A DNA stretch of 64,000 nucleotides from positions 18,122,006 to 18,186,005 of the forward strand of contig NC_086171.1 of NCBI RefSeq assembly GCF_023053635.1, in the 5' to 3' direction. Both the position numbers and the translations under genes were made by a program. The DNA comes from Elgaria multicarinata webbii. Lineage: Eukaryota > Chordata > Lepidosauria > Squamata > Anguidae. Below the pieces are notes generated by a model. That model saw nothing but the letters and a program-made list of their open reading frames with translations, made no database searches and was not told where the DNA came from. Below, one piece after another: positions 21,601 through 29,200 of this stretch (positions are counted from its first letter, which is position 1; each line of letters starts with the position of its first letter).

Positions 21601-24221
21601 CAACAATTGGGCACATTGTGGTCACTCCATTTGAGTGAAGCCATGCCTGCTACTGCTTCTAGGGATGCCTTCTGCTGTGGTATACTCCTATAGCCCAGAG
21701 GGAGGGGTCTGACCCCATGGGGGGGGGGAGGGCACAGGTGCCAAACTCTGTCCCTTGGTTTACTAATCTCCTCTGACTTCAAACTACAAAGCTGTATGCT
21801 GGTTTTGGAAGTCTGCCCCTGTGGCTAGAGAGATTACCAGTCTTCAACTACATTTCAATTAAAATCAATGCATTTTTAAAACAAAATAACCCAAGGTGTC
21901 CATCCCTAGGTTCCCCTTAGTATGCATGGCAAGTTTCAGGGGTCTACATTTCATGCTTTTGGCAGTTCTGTGCTGGTGGACAGACTGACACATGGCTTTT
22001 TATTATTATAGGTTATGACAATTTTGATCGTATTATTCTATACCACCTTGGTATCCATAATGATGAAGGGTGGCTTCATAATAAATTAGCAATGACACTT
22101 TTTTGCTTCATTGAGCAATCCACCTGACAGATTATACCTGTTACCAACTAACCTCCACCAAGACTATAGATGCTAAATTGACACTAAATCACATAAGACT
22201 TTTTTTATGAGCATTTCCCTTGTCAGTTTTGATCCTCTGCTGCTTTTTCTTCAGGTTTAACGATCTCCTTATACGATGCCGAGAACTTGATACCTGGACA
22301 CAAGATCTTGTATTTCCTGCAGTGGTGTGGCTTTCTGGCTTCTTTAATCCTCAGTCTTTTTTGACTGGTATGTAGTATTGGTTCATCATATGTAAAGGTC
22401 AAAGAAATTAGACTCCCACAGTAGGGTGAGTTTTACATAATTGTTTGCTAAGGGTTGCCTTTGTATTCATATTTCTTAAGAGCTAGTTAGAATAAAAATG
22501 CCATAAAAGTGCTAGTATGATACAGATGGAGCAAATGAGAGCACTTCATTAAAAAACTTATCGAGGCTAACGGTGCTGAAAGTCAAGGCACTGATGAATA
22601 AATGACATACTGAATCAGCAAGGGGGCAGGTAAATGATCTAGGAGTATCAGAACTGATAGCACTTTGGGAGATAAGTCAGTGTGGCCCTGATCAGTAGCA
22701 CTGGAGTACTATGTAAGCTACTCTTGACAGCCAGGACAGAAGTATAATTAATGTTTTTAAAATACCCTAAAATTATGTAAAATTACATCCTGTTAATCAC
22801 AATAGAAGTTATTTTTACAGTCCAGTACAAAGTTAGGAGTTGACAAGAGTAGCAATTGAGAACACCTAACTGGATTGGGAAACTGTGCAGAACAAATCAT
22901 ATTACTGTTCCCCGCACGTGGGAAAACATTGCTTCTGCAACTTTTTGTAGCTGAACAAAACTAACTCCAGAAACAATACTCCTATATATTTTTAAACAAA
23001 TGTGGGTTTAAACCCACAATAAGCTTTAGGCTGTAAGATAACAATTCATTCACCTACCAACCCTTTTTTCTTGAAAGCTATAATGCAAAGCATGGCACGG
23101 AAAAACAACTGGTCTCTGGATAAGATGTGTCTGACTATAGATGTTACCAAAAAAAGTAGAGAGGATTATGGTCATCCTCCAAGGGAAGGTGCATATATCT
23201 TTGGCCTCTTTATGGAAGGTAAGTATACTGAAGTTAACCTAGCAGTATTGACCCTATGTTGAAATACTGTTCAGCCAGCCATCCATGGAAACACCATAAA
23301 TATCAGACAAACAGCAAATGAAAGTATACTTTTATTGGACCAACTACGAATGCCTCAAGTATTCCTACTACCATCAACAGCTTGAGGATTGCCATATCAC
23401 TTCCCAAGAGTACTGTGTAGCCCAAATGAAATTAGAGAGTGAAGTCTCAAGTGTTACTGCTTTTCTGCTATTCCAATTTTGAAAGCTTTAAGAAATACTA
23501 GACATTTTCTCTGAAAGGAACAAAGGACTATACACCTGAGCAACAGCCTGGCCAACTTTCCCTTTGTCTCAAGGGAATACCTGATGTCCTCTACATAAAA
23601 TACAAGATTGCATACTACTGTTTTATTATTGCTACATTCACTACCATTTTGCAGCACTTTGTATTGGCTGAACAGGATTTCCCTTAATCTTCCATAAAAT
23701 GTTATATAGGTCCCTACTCCAAGATAAACAGCTAAAATTCAGAGTCAATGCATATCAAGTATTATACTGTGGTTGTGTGTATTACACAGTGCGATCCTGC
23801 AGTGACTATTCAAAGCTCCACTGCGATTAATGGGTCTTACTCCCAGGCATGTGAGTATAGGATTACAGTCACTCTGAGATAACTCCAGAAATGATTTAAC
23901 CAATAGTATTCCCTTGGGTTAGCCATACATTTATTTCTATGCGAGTAAAAGCTGTGTATTCCTCTGGTTACAGGAGCTAGATGGGACATTCAAGCAGGAA
24001 TCATAGTTGAAGCGCGACTGAAGGACTTAACTCCAGTGATGCCGGTCATTTTTGTAAGAGCAATTCCAGTGGACAGGCAAGAAACCAAGCACATTTATAA
24101 ATGCCCAGTTTATAAAACTAAAATTCGAGGGCCCACTTACGTTTGGACTTTTAATTTGAAAAGCAATGAAAAGCCAGCCAAGTGGGTGCTTGCAGGAGTA
24201 GCCTTGCTACTGGCAGTTTAG
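39..24221 (+). CDS. DNAH11: DNAH11, 3' part of gene: 14 coding exons (overview)
   Basis: Axonemal dynein heavy chain 11, a motor ATPase of the outer dynein arms of motile cilia. The window holds about the last 782 of roughly 4500 residues. Exons: 39-209, 1762-1884, 2778-2971, 4899-5047, 6418-6545, 8968-9195, 11453-11644, 15480-15599, 19667-19909, 20832-21014, 21101-21216, 22255-22367, 23078-23218, 23974-24221. All introns are GT-AG and codon phases match across every junction. The translation follows human DNAH11 exon by exon, including the blocks [48 protein letters not shown] and the terminus [11 protein letters not shown]. In order it covers the end of the stalk/AAA5 linker, the D6 (AAA6) domain with a degenerate P-loop (LSPGVDP), the AAA lid and the C-terminal domain. 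The 5' part of the gene lies outside the window. Assignment to DNAH11 rather than DNAH9/DNAH17 rests on sequence match plus the CDCA7L neighbour. Confidence 0.96.
554..1122. mobile_element. hAT-type non-autonomous DNA transposon (569 bp)
   Basis: Perfect 14-bp terminal inverted repeats CAGTGGTTCCCAAA at 554-567 and its complement ending at 1122. The element is flanked by an 8-bp duplication, gtttagct (546-553) and gtctagct (1123-1130), 7 of 8 identical with TA in the centre. CAG-starting ends plus an 8-bp duplication identify the hAT superfamily. The left third is G-rich with tandem ggcagggggtgctaagaggc-like units; the interior is AT-rich. No transposase frame is visible, so it would have moved in trans. 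Confidence 0.88.
1411..1500. mobile_element. Palindromic MITE, AACTCCCA family
   Basis: Short foldback repeat: left arm TTCTAGATGTTACAACTCCC, loop with CCATTGGCTGGGGCTGG, right arm ending GTCAAAAACATCTGG. At least six related copies lie in this window (3916, 15871, 18988, 19420, 30257 and 43076). Confidence 0.65.
1762..1884 (+). CDS. DNAH11: DNAH11 exon (B)
   Basis: 41 codons, phase 0 at both ends, acceptor TCTTAG, donor GTAAGT. Encodes [20 protein letters not shown] and ends with [14 protein letters not shown], matching the human block SPVDFLTSQSWSAIK. Confidence 0.95.
2229..2425 (-). mobile_element. L2 LINE 3' tail (5'-truncated)
   Basis: (TTTA)n followed by TTACATTTATATACCGCCCC and CTCTCTGGGCGGTTTACAAA, the reverse complement of the L2 3' end seen at 42120-42310. 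Only the untranslated tail is present. It lies in intron B-C of DNAH11 and is antisense to the gene. Confidence 0.75.
2778..2971 (+). CDS. DNAH11: DNAH11 exon (C)
   Basis: 194 bp, starting in phase 0 and ending after two bases of an Arg codon (AG|gtataa). Encodes [20 protein letters not shown], then [16 protein letters not shown] and [21 protein letters not shown] is strongly conserved in dynein heavy chains. Confidence 0.96.
3345..3745. repeat. Large near-perfect palindrome (about 190-bp arms)
   Basis: Left arm 3345-3530 (starts GGTGGGAGAAAGCTAGTTGA) and right arm 3540-3745 (ends TCAACTAGCTTTCTCCCACC) are reverse complements, with only a 9-base spacer (3531-3539). The 20-bp length difference is explained by the GATA/ATCT microsatellite inside each arm, about 20 bp on the left and 40 bp on the right. 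Otherwise only a handful of substitutions separate the arms. No target duplication is obvious at the borders. It could be a fold-back element or a template-switch inverted duplication. Confidence 0.9.
3916..4019. mobile_element. Palindromic MITE, AACTCCCA family
   Basis: Left arm AACCTCCAAGTGTTTTGGAC and CTACAACTCCCAG; right arm TTATGGGAGTTATAATTCAA then AACATCTGGAGACACC. Same family as 1411-1500. Confidence 0.65.
4076..4246. repeat. Inverted repeat with about 37-bp arms
   Basis: Left arm 4076-4113 (CCCCTACCACTGGCATCTG...CGCTTCCAG) is matched by right arm 4211-4246 (CTGGAAGAGC...CAGATGCCAGTGGTAGGGG). The spacing of about 100 bp and the terminal GGCCCC/GGGGCC fit a MITE. No family recognised. 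Confidence 0.6.
4317..4510. mobile_element. Palindromic MITE (TTTAAACTAACT ends)
   Basis: Inverted halves: AAACTAACTGCAGTTTG near 4328 against CAAAGTCTAGTTAGTTTAA near 4490; internal GTATGGTTTATTGAAATAAG against TTCCAATAAACCATACC. A related left end occurs at about 31918. Confidence 0.6.
4778..4856 (+). repeat. Interspersed repeat next to DNAH11 exon D acceptor
   Basis: Block from GATGAGGAAGAATCTAGTCT to TTTAAGGTGCCACAAGACTC. This motif order is a widespread amniote repeat; I cannot fix its class. A copy in the opposite orientation lies at about 14308-14396. It ends about 40 bp before the exon D acceptor, so it supplies part of the branch point region. Confidence 0.5.
4899..5047 (+). CDS. 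DNAH11: DNAH11 exon (D): AAA6 degenerate P-loop
   Basis: 149 bp; its first base completes the split Arg codon. Encodes [20 protein letters not shown], then [28 protein letters not shown] is the Walker-A-like loop of the D6/AAA6 module, which in the family lacks the full GKT motif. The acceptor follows the unusual tract TTTATATTTATGTAG. The 3' end of an interspersed repeat lies about 40 bp upstream (see 4778-4856). Confidence 0.96.
5048..6417. other. DNAH11 intron D-E
   Basis: Mostly unremarkable intron. A possible minus-strand tRNA-type SINE remnant lies at about 5935-6060; on the minus strand it reads GGTTCAGTGGGTAAATGTGC then GAGGCCTGGGTTTAAATTG, resembling A and B boxes. Nothing else recognised. 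Confidence 0.5.
6418..6545 (+). CDS. DNAH11: DNAH11 exon (E): AAA6
   Basis: 128 bp after a long pyrimidine tract (CCCCCTCTCCCCTTTCCAC region). The first two bases complete a Gly codon; the exon ends in phase 0 at GTAAGT. Encodes [20 protein letters not shown] and [20 protein letters not shown]; the HWVILQ strand is typical of dynein D6. Confidence 0.96.
6546..8967. other. DNAH11 intron E-F
   Basis: Intron with a GC-rich block at about 6980-7255, which contains a small hairpin (GGTGGAAGG...CCTTCCACC, 7109-7143) and looks repeat-derived. An old L2 fragment lies at 8290-8600. No gene seen. Confidence 0.6.
8290..8600 (+). mobile_element. Decayed L2 LINE 3' end
   Basis: Degenerate translation around 8341-8440 resembles the L2 C-terminus ([15 protein letters not shown]), followed by a tail GGTGGCCTAGAAATAGTTTAAATGAATAC like other L2/CR1 3' ends. 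Much older than the copies at 38.9-42.3 and 57.7-58.7 kb. Confidence 0.55.
8968..9195 (+). CDS. DNAH11: DNAH11 exon (F): AAA6/lid
   Basis: 76 codons, phase 0 at both ends. Encodes [40 protein letters not shown] and [20 protein letters not shown]. The NEPPTGM block is highly conserved among axonemal heavy chains. Donor GTAATG. Confidence 0.96.
9196..11452. other. DNAH11 intron F-G
   Basis: Intron with a MITE-like end at 9428-9560 (GGTTCGCACAACTCTACAAC, resembling 52423) and a perfect 18-bp hairpin at 10001-10043. No coding sequence seen. Confidence 0.6.
10001..10043. repeat. Perfect 18-bp stem hairpin
   Basis: GCTGCTTCCTCTTTCTTC (10001-10018), a 7-base loop, then its exact complement (10026-10043). 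A second small inverted repeat (CCTGC...GCAGG) follows at about 10091-10106, so it may be the core of a worn foldback element. Confidence 0.8.
11453..11644 (+). CDS. DNAH11: DNAH11 exon (G): AAA lid
   Basis: 64 codons, phase 0. Encodes [20 protein letters not shown], then [20 protein letters not shown] and [20 protein letters not shown]. The R-K/R-F-G-P-Q-G-W-N/S-R-x-Y-P-F block is diagnostic of the dynein heavy-chain lid. Confidence 0.96.
14308..14396 (-). repeat. Interspersed repeat, opposite copy of 4778-4856
   Basis: Reads GTGTAGCACCTCAAAGACTG and GGCATAAGCTTTCATGGACT; on the minus strand it aligns with the 4778-4856 block. Class undetermined. Confidence 0.45.
14509..14989. mobile_element. 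GC-rich MITE, Harbinger-like, diverged copy
   Basis: Ends GGGCATGTCTACACC (14509-14523) and GGTATAGACATACC (14976-14989) are imperfect inverted repeats. The interior carries an inverted pair CTATATCCTGGGGTAGTCCC / GGACTTCCCCAGGATATAGG, a poly-T block and a CpG-rich GCGGCCGCGACTTCC stretch, like the copies at 48985, 56505 and 62938. The target duplication is not clear. Confidence 0.6.
15480..15599 (+). CDS. DNAH11: DNAH11 exon (H): AAA lid
   Basis: 40 codons, phase 0. Encodes [20 protein letters not shown] then [20 protein letters not shown]. The [18 protein letters not shown] block is nearly invariant in dynein heavy chains. Donor GTATTA is weaker at +5 than the others. Confidence 0.95.
15871..15985. 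mobile_element. Palindromic MITE, AACTCCCA family
   Basis: CTTAGACTACAACTCTCAT in the left arm and GGGATTTCAAGTCCAAAACA then TCTGGAAGACC in the right arm, with CCATTGGCCATGCTTGCTGG between. Confidence 0.65.
16355..16667. mobile_element. Foldback DNA element, AGGGTGRCCA ends
   Basis: Long inverted ends: AGGGTGGCCAAATGAAAAGG and GAGGACAGGGCTCCTG at 16355-16390, against CAGGAGCCCTGTCCTCCTTT and CCATATGGTCACC at 16636-16667. The inner segments (TGTACAGAAAAGGGAATTTT versus AAATTCCCTTTTCTGTACAA) are also inverted, so most of the element folds on itself. Confidence 0.7.
16674..16815. mobile_element. Palindromic MITE
   Basis: Arms of about 65 bp: GTGTCAACCAAACTCAGGTG and GCATGTTTGGTTGGAAGGGG, mirrored by CCCACTCCAACAAGCCATGC and CACCTGGGTTTGGATGACAT. 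The spacer is only a few bases near 16743. It lies directly beside the previous foldback element. Confidence 0.65.
18988..19080. mobile_element. Palindromic MITE, AACTCCCA family
   Basis: Ends CCAGATGTTTTGAATGTCAT and GAACCAAAACATCTGGAGA with CCATTGGCCATGCTGACAGG inside. Confidence 0.6.
19420..19548. mobile_element. Palindromic MITE, CCTTCCCCAAC ends
   Basis: Left CCTTCCCCAACCTCATGCCA, right CACAAGGTTGGGGAAG, with ACTGCAAGTCCCATAATCCC and GATGATAGTTGTAACTCAAC as inner arms. Related to 43076-43181. Confidence 0.65.
19667..19909 (+). CDS. DNAH11: DNAH11 exon (I): start of C-terminal domain
   Basis: 81 codons, phase 0. Encodes [40 protein letters not shown] and [20 protein letters not shown]. 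It opens the Dynein_C domain; the P-E/V-S-P[11 protein letters not shown] block is family-wide. Donor GTGAGA. Confidence 0.96.
19910..20831. other. DNAH11 intron I-J
   Basis: 922 bp of intron; I see nothing beyond the splice signals. Confidence 0.5.
20832..21014 (+). CDS. DNAH11: DNAH11 exon (J): C-terminal domain
   Basis: 61 codons, phase 0. Encodes [20 protein letters not shown], then [20 protein letters not shown] and [12 protein letters not shown]. The Q-E-x-E-R-x-N-x-L helix is typical of Dynein_C. Confidence 0.96.
21101..21216 (+). CDS. DNAH11: DNAH11 exon (K): C-terminal domain
   Basis: 116 bp separated from exon J by only 86 bp of intron. Encodes [20 protein letters not shown] then [19 protein letters not shown]; the last Trp codon is split (TG|G). 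The family reads VP..W...AYPS..L..W here. Confidence 0.95.
21217..22254. other. DNAH11 intron K-L
   Basis: 1.04-kb intron. It includes a G-run near 21718-21730 but no recognised repeat or gene. Confidence 0.5.
22255..22367 (+). CDS. DNAH11: DNAH11 exon (L): C-terminal domain
   Basis: 113 bp. Its first base completes Trp; it then encodes [18 protein letters not shown] and [31 protein letters not shown] is a diagnostic dynein C-terminal motif. Donor GTATGT. Confidence 0.96.
22368..23973. other. DNAH11 introns L-M and M-N
   Basis: Two introns around exon M. The second carries a short MITE-like palindrome at 23787-23870 (GCGATCCTGCAGTG ... GTATAGGATTACAGTC, CAATCCTATG family). No other recognisable content. 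Confidence 0.5.
23078..23218 (+). CDS. DNAH11: DNAH11 exon (M): C-terminal domain
   Basis: 141 bp, acceptor TTGAAAG after a CCCTTTTTTC tract. Encodes [40 protein letters not shown] and FGLFMEG. The PPxEGAYI/VxGLxxEGA motif of axonemal heavy chains is complete across this junction. Confidence 0.96.
23974..24221 (+). CDS. DNAH11: DNAH11 terminal coding exon (N) with stop
   Basis: 248 bp. It starts by completing Gly, then encodes [60 protein letters not shown] and ends [13 protein letters not shown] then TAG at 24219-24221. The end V-L-A-G-V-A-L-L-L is the conserved C-terminus of dynein heavy chains, so the reading frame is complete here. Confidence 0.97.
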
Positions 24222-24620
24222 CAATGTATCTGCATGCACAAAATGTGATTCCAACCTTTGCTACGCAAGCCAAAGTAGAAGAGGATTTCTCACATTTAAT
24301 TGTAATGTATATTACTGCTTGGAGTTATAAGCAGCCATCAGGATACTTCTGTTCAAGACTTCTGTTTAATATAAAAATGGTGTATTCCCAATATACAGCA
24401 CATAAAAAATAACAGTACATATGCACCTACAATAAAGTTCCAAAGCAGATGAGTCATTCAACTCCATAGGCAATGCAAAATATCTCAAATGTTTTTACAG
24501 TCTGAGGGTAAAATACTTTTTCTTTTTTTAAAAATAGATTTCACTTAAGAAATGTGTTGTCTTGCTCATTTTAATATCAATATAAGAATATCAAAATAAA
24601 CATTAGGTTAAATACTCCAG
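24222..24620 (+). other. DNAH11: DNAH11 3' UTR with two AATAAA signals
   Basis: Non-coding sequence directly after the DNAH11 stop. AATAAA hexamers occur at 24431-24436 and 24595-24600, giving likely 3' UTRs of about 230 and 395 bp. Which signal is used cannot be told from sequence. Confidence 0.6.
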
Positions 24621-26267
24621 TGTGTAAAGTAGTCATCTTATTGTCCCATTCAATTTGGTGTGACAGACGGTGTATTGCATACGGAAACAAATGGACGCCA
24701 GTATGACTAATGTGCCAATACAGCCCACAGTTGTCTTCTGGGTATTTATCCAGACTTTACACTGCTTTAAACATTCATTAATATAGATCGCAAGCGCCCA
24801 TGTAACTTCTGAATATTTAGATGCGTGCAAACATTATGCCTATTTCACCTCTGAGGCAATCCACTAGATTTTAAAATTTACTTTGAAAGGCTCTTAAGAT
24901 GGTGTCAAAAGTAGAGATAGAAACAGCCGTCACTGACAGGTTGATTGTACACCCCTCAGTTTGATTACATAGTGCAGCTTACATCAGATGGAAAGGAGCT
25001 TTTGGAAGAGGTCTTTGATACATTTGTTACATCCAAAGAATCTGAAGGAGAAAATCTTTGGTAGAGCCTACCTTCTGGCAAAGTACCTTGTTGCTGACCT
25101 CTTCCTAGAGAGTGGCAAGACATGGATGTTAAATATACAGAGCAAAATCATATAGAGTAAAATCCTTCACTGTGAAGACATTAGCCATGAGCCCAGGTTG
25201 AGCACTTCTTTGCAGGGGCACATAAGCAGGAGGGTGCTATTTTGCTTGGGGCTTCCCAAGGAGAGCTGTTGTGCCACTGTGTGAAAAGAATGCTGGACTA
25301 GCCTTCGGTCTGATCCAGTAGGTCTCTTATGTTCTCAAAATCCAGATGATTTTGAGGATGGGTTTAAACACACACGTAAGCCTATCCAATTGATAGAATT
25401 TAAAATGCTCAACTTTGACTGGAATGTGCCCGTTCTGATTAATTTTAGGCAATATTCATCAAGATGGTGTTTCCCTGTGTGTTGTTCTGGAAGAATTTAG
25501 ATGCCTCATTCAATCTCCCTTTCCACTATTTTATTAGTGTACAGATTTATTCACTCAGGCTGTATTCTTATGACTGCTTGGAAGCTCTGCATGTTCTGCT
25601 GTAGAACAGATGACTGATGTTGGAGAAGGATGGAATACATTTGAATCCCGTCCACAAAGAATCAAAAAAGTTTAAGAAACATTGACTTAAATTGAAATGT
25701 CATAATATTAATTGTATGAATAATATTTGGGGGGGGGGCATTTGTTTTAAATAAGATGCTGGAGGTTAAAAAAATTGCTGAGAGTATTCACATTCTTTCA
25801 CTGGCAATAAAATATTGTTCCAGTATGAAGTTCCATCTCTAAAATCTAAGAAATGAATTGAAAATAATTCTAATGAAATTAAGTGTAGCTGTTCAATAAA
25901 TTTTGCAGCTCTGTTGAACATTAAGCACTGACATCTGGAGTCTATTCCTAAGCAGCATAACCCACAAGCATTTCTCCTGCATCAGCCCCATGGAAATGAA
26001 TGGAAACTGTTTTTAATTGCCATTCATTTCAATAAGGCTTTGCCAGAAAAAAAAATATCCCAGTGCATTGTGGCAAAGAACATATAACATACAGATTCCT
26101 TTAACAGTCATTTACCTGAGAAATCTTTGTAACATATACAACATCAATTTTAAAGTAATCACTTCTGCCCTATCTTTCTATATGTATAAACATCATTGTA
26201 ATAGAAGTTTAAATCTCCAACTCTGATTTAAGTAATAAAAAAAAGTGTTTGCACAGCTATGGTATTT
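24621..26267. other. Interval between DNAH11 and CDCA7L stops
   Basis: Convergent intergenic/UTR sequence. For the minus-strand CDCA7L transcript, poly(A) signals read as TTTATT at 25530-25535 and 25546-25551 (3' UTR about 720-740 bp) and ATTAAA-type TTTAAT at 26012-26017. A SINE-like fragment occupies 25195-25345. A G-run lies at about 25731-25740. Confidence 0.5.
25195..25345 (+). repeat. Retroposon 3' fragment (GGTCTGATCCAG family)
   Basis: Ends with GTGCCACTGTGTGAAAAG, TGCTGGACTAGCCTTCGGTC and TGATCCAGTAGGTCTCTTAT. The same repeat in reverse is at 44406-44605. It is common in reptile genomes, but its exact class (SINE or L3-type LINE tail) is not certain from this sequence. Confidence 0.55.
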
Positions 26268-26298
26268 TCAGTCATCCTCCGCAAGTTGCTTTTGTAAG
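26268..26298 (-). CDS. CDCA7L: CDCA7L last coding exon with stop
   Basis: 31 bp of coding sequence: one base completing Ser, then LQKQLAEDD and TGA (26270-26268). Human ends SLQKELVEDN. The acceptor TTTTCCAG supports this tiny coding segment. The 3' UTR follows toward lower coordinates. Confidence 0.93.
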
Positions 26299-29200
26299 CT
26301 GGAAAAGAAAAGAAAAACAGACGTGTACTTCACTTTTAGAGGTTAAATAAAATGTAAGTAGATACTATCAACTATATTTCAGATGGTCATAATTCTGTTA
26401 AATGTGTTGGTGTGACTCACATTGGAGAGGATAAATTACAGCTTTGATTACTGTGCTTCATGGCAAGTGGCAAGGCAAACTGCCAAATGCACGCAACAGG
26501 TTATTTTTCAAAACTGAGACAGTCATGTTTTGAAAACTCAGAAGTGTCAGGTGCAAGCACATGTAGAGATTCAGATAAATAGGACTGCTGCATAAATACA
26601 GGATGCCTGCAAACCTTCTGGAAAAACTACAATTAATGCTTACTCTTCACCATGCTTCTGCCATAATTTCCATAGCAGAACTCATGCTTTGAGATGAGAG
26701 GACTCTGCAATTTGAGTACTCGCATCTCACCATCTGAGAGAGTGCGTACAAGAATGCATGAGTTCTGCTTTGGATACAACAAAGAATGTGTTAAAGCAGG
26801 AGAAGAAAGCTATTCATATTTCTGGTTAGTCTCAGAATTTGCGACATCGTTTATTGCTTATTGTTACAGTGTCTCTGGATTATGGCAGTAACATATATAA
26901 CGTTTTCTATTTAGATGTGTCAGCAACGTGGAATTTGCCCCTCCTGCCCGTGCACCAAGTGTGTGCATGAGGCCCCTTGCACGGCGCTCTGCTCATCTTT
27001 ATTTCCCGAGCAGCATGCTTGTCTAACAACTTTATAGCGGTGGGGAAAAGAGTGCCCTGCCAAAAAATAGTTTTAGGGACAAGGAAGGCCACCCCCCACT
27101 AAGAACTCTTGGGGCAACAGGGTCCTCTTTCTAGCCATTTACTCCTTCTAAAGTGAATCCTTTTCTCCACCTCTATTAAAGTCAATGGGGTGGTATCACT
27201 CCATTGACTTGAACAGAGGTGGGACCCAAAGTCCCCTGGGTCAAAGAGCTGGGGGATGGCAAGAAAAATGAGAATTCAGAGAAGGGGGTGCTTCCAAACA
27301 TTTTACACATTTATGTCAAAAGTGTGTATGGGTCCAAAAAGATTGCCTACCCATGATCTAGGTAATAGGAGTTTCACCTTACTTTTAAAACAGTGAAGTC
27401 ATCACACCGGACTTTCTGTCCAGAGTTCAATGGTAACTTCTTAAGAAAAACCTCTTAAATACTCCTCACCCAAAGTTTTTTTTAATATAGTTTCTCACCA
27501 TTTACATCACCTGTATCCATACAGACAAAAACTGAACACACTCCACTGATACCAAATTTTAAAAATCCCCTTACCTTTCAAGGTATTCTTTTACATTATC
27601 ATAACCATAAAACTTTGCCAGGTGGATGAGCATTCCTGTGGCACAACGACCATCACGTTTGCGGCAGTAGCTGCAATTACAGATCCCTCGGCAAGGAGGA
27701 CATATCCAGTCCTTAAAGGAAAGGGGGGCATTAATTATTTGAAGTCATCTCATAATAAGCATCATAGCTGCAAACACGGTGTGTCTTGGTTTTCAAGATG
27801 TGTATAACTGCAGTGAAGCTATTAGATCTCCAATAATTCTGCTAGCATGAGTCCATTTGTATCCCACTCCTTAAACAACTGACTAGGTGTACCTACTGGG
27901 TCCAGAAGTGCTGATTTCACATCTTCTCCATAGCGATTACGAAGGCACGGTCCACAGAATTGTCCCCTTACGCCCCCACAGCCTTCATTACGACAAACGG
28001 TCTTTGTATCAATTGTTTTCTGTCGACATTGGTGGCATGTACTTCCCTAATGCAAGTTTAGTCAGGAAGGAAATAATTATACAGAGAATTAGACAACTAC
28101 ATTAACTTTTTAAATGCCATTTCCCAGTGCTTCTAGAGGTAAACAAGGTAGACTCCTACGACCAATTCTTAAAATGCTTGCACAGATTTTTTACAAGCAA
28201 CTGTTTACTGCCCAAGATCACAGCTATCCTTCATTTTTGTTGATGGGCTGAATATGATGAAAATGCTCTTTCCACCTCAATCAATATGGAATGAAGGTTT
28301 CAAAAAACGCTGTAACCTTGTCTTGAGAAACAACATGTAATGTGAATCTGCCATATCTATAAAGCCAGAGCTTTGAACTTATTTGGAAAAGTTATTTATG
28401 CATCTAATAAATAAAACTTCTACTTCATAGTTATAGCCATGTAGAAATATTTACAAATAACTATTTATTAGATTTATAGATAAATATCCTATTTCTACAC
28501 AGGATATTGTTCAGTAAACACTTTGCCTGCCTGTTTCAGAGAATGGGTGGTCAGAGACAAGTTACTGCTAATCCTCCACAATCACACGTGGTGTGTGCAC
28601 CTCAATCTCCATTCACTGTGTGTGCACAGAGCAGTCTTCTACTGTTGAGTTTCTTCGGGTGTGGGTGGGTGCATTTAACACAGACACCAAAACATTTCTC
28701 TGCCAGCTAGTCAATTTACATGGTCATATTTTTTTGTCTACTTGCAATACTCCCAAACTGAACTGCCCCTCAAGTCAAATTTGTGCAGATAATACTGGGT
28801 TCCCCATTTGGATACCAAGGGCCCCTTGGCATCCATCAGGCTCTCTGCCCCTCAGTTGGGTTTTTTTTTTAATGTTTAACTTGGAGGCGGGCATTCTGAA
28901 AAGCAAAGTGCCTGTTTCTAGGCCATCTTTCTATCCAAGAATGCCTCAGAGCTCCACATAAGCCCCAGAGGCATTCTTAAAAAATAAAAACAGTGCGTGG
29001 CTATAGCCCAGCCACCCAGAAAAAAGAAATAGGTAAACTGGTGATGGTAGCAAGTGTCATGAAGGAGTGAATGGAGATGTTTTGCCTGTACTATGAGTTT
29101 TTTTGTCATTTTTATTGGGGTGTCTGTGTTTTGTTTGCTTGTTTTGGTTTAGCGTGTGTTTTGCCTGGGTTTGGTATGTGTTTGTGTATATGTGTTTAAA

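Noticed and set aside
28593-28961. 122-residue plus-strand open frame in a CDCA7L intron
   Set aside because: No start context, domain or repetitive pattern; composition like translated intron; antisense to a well-supported gene.
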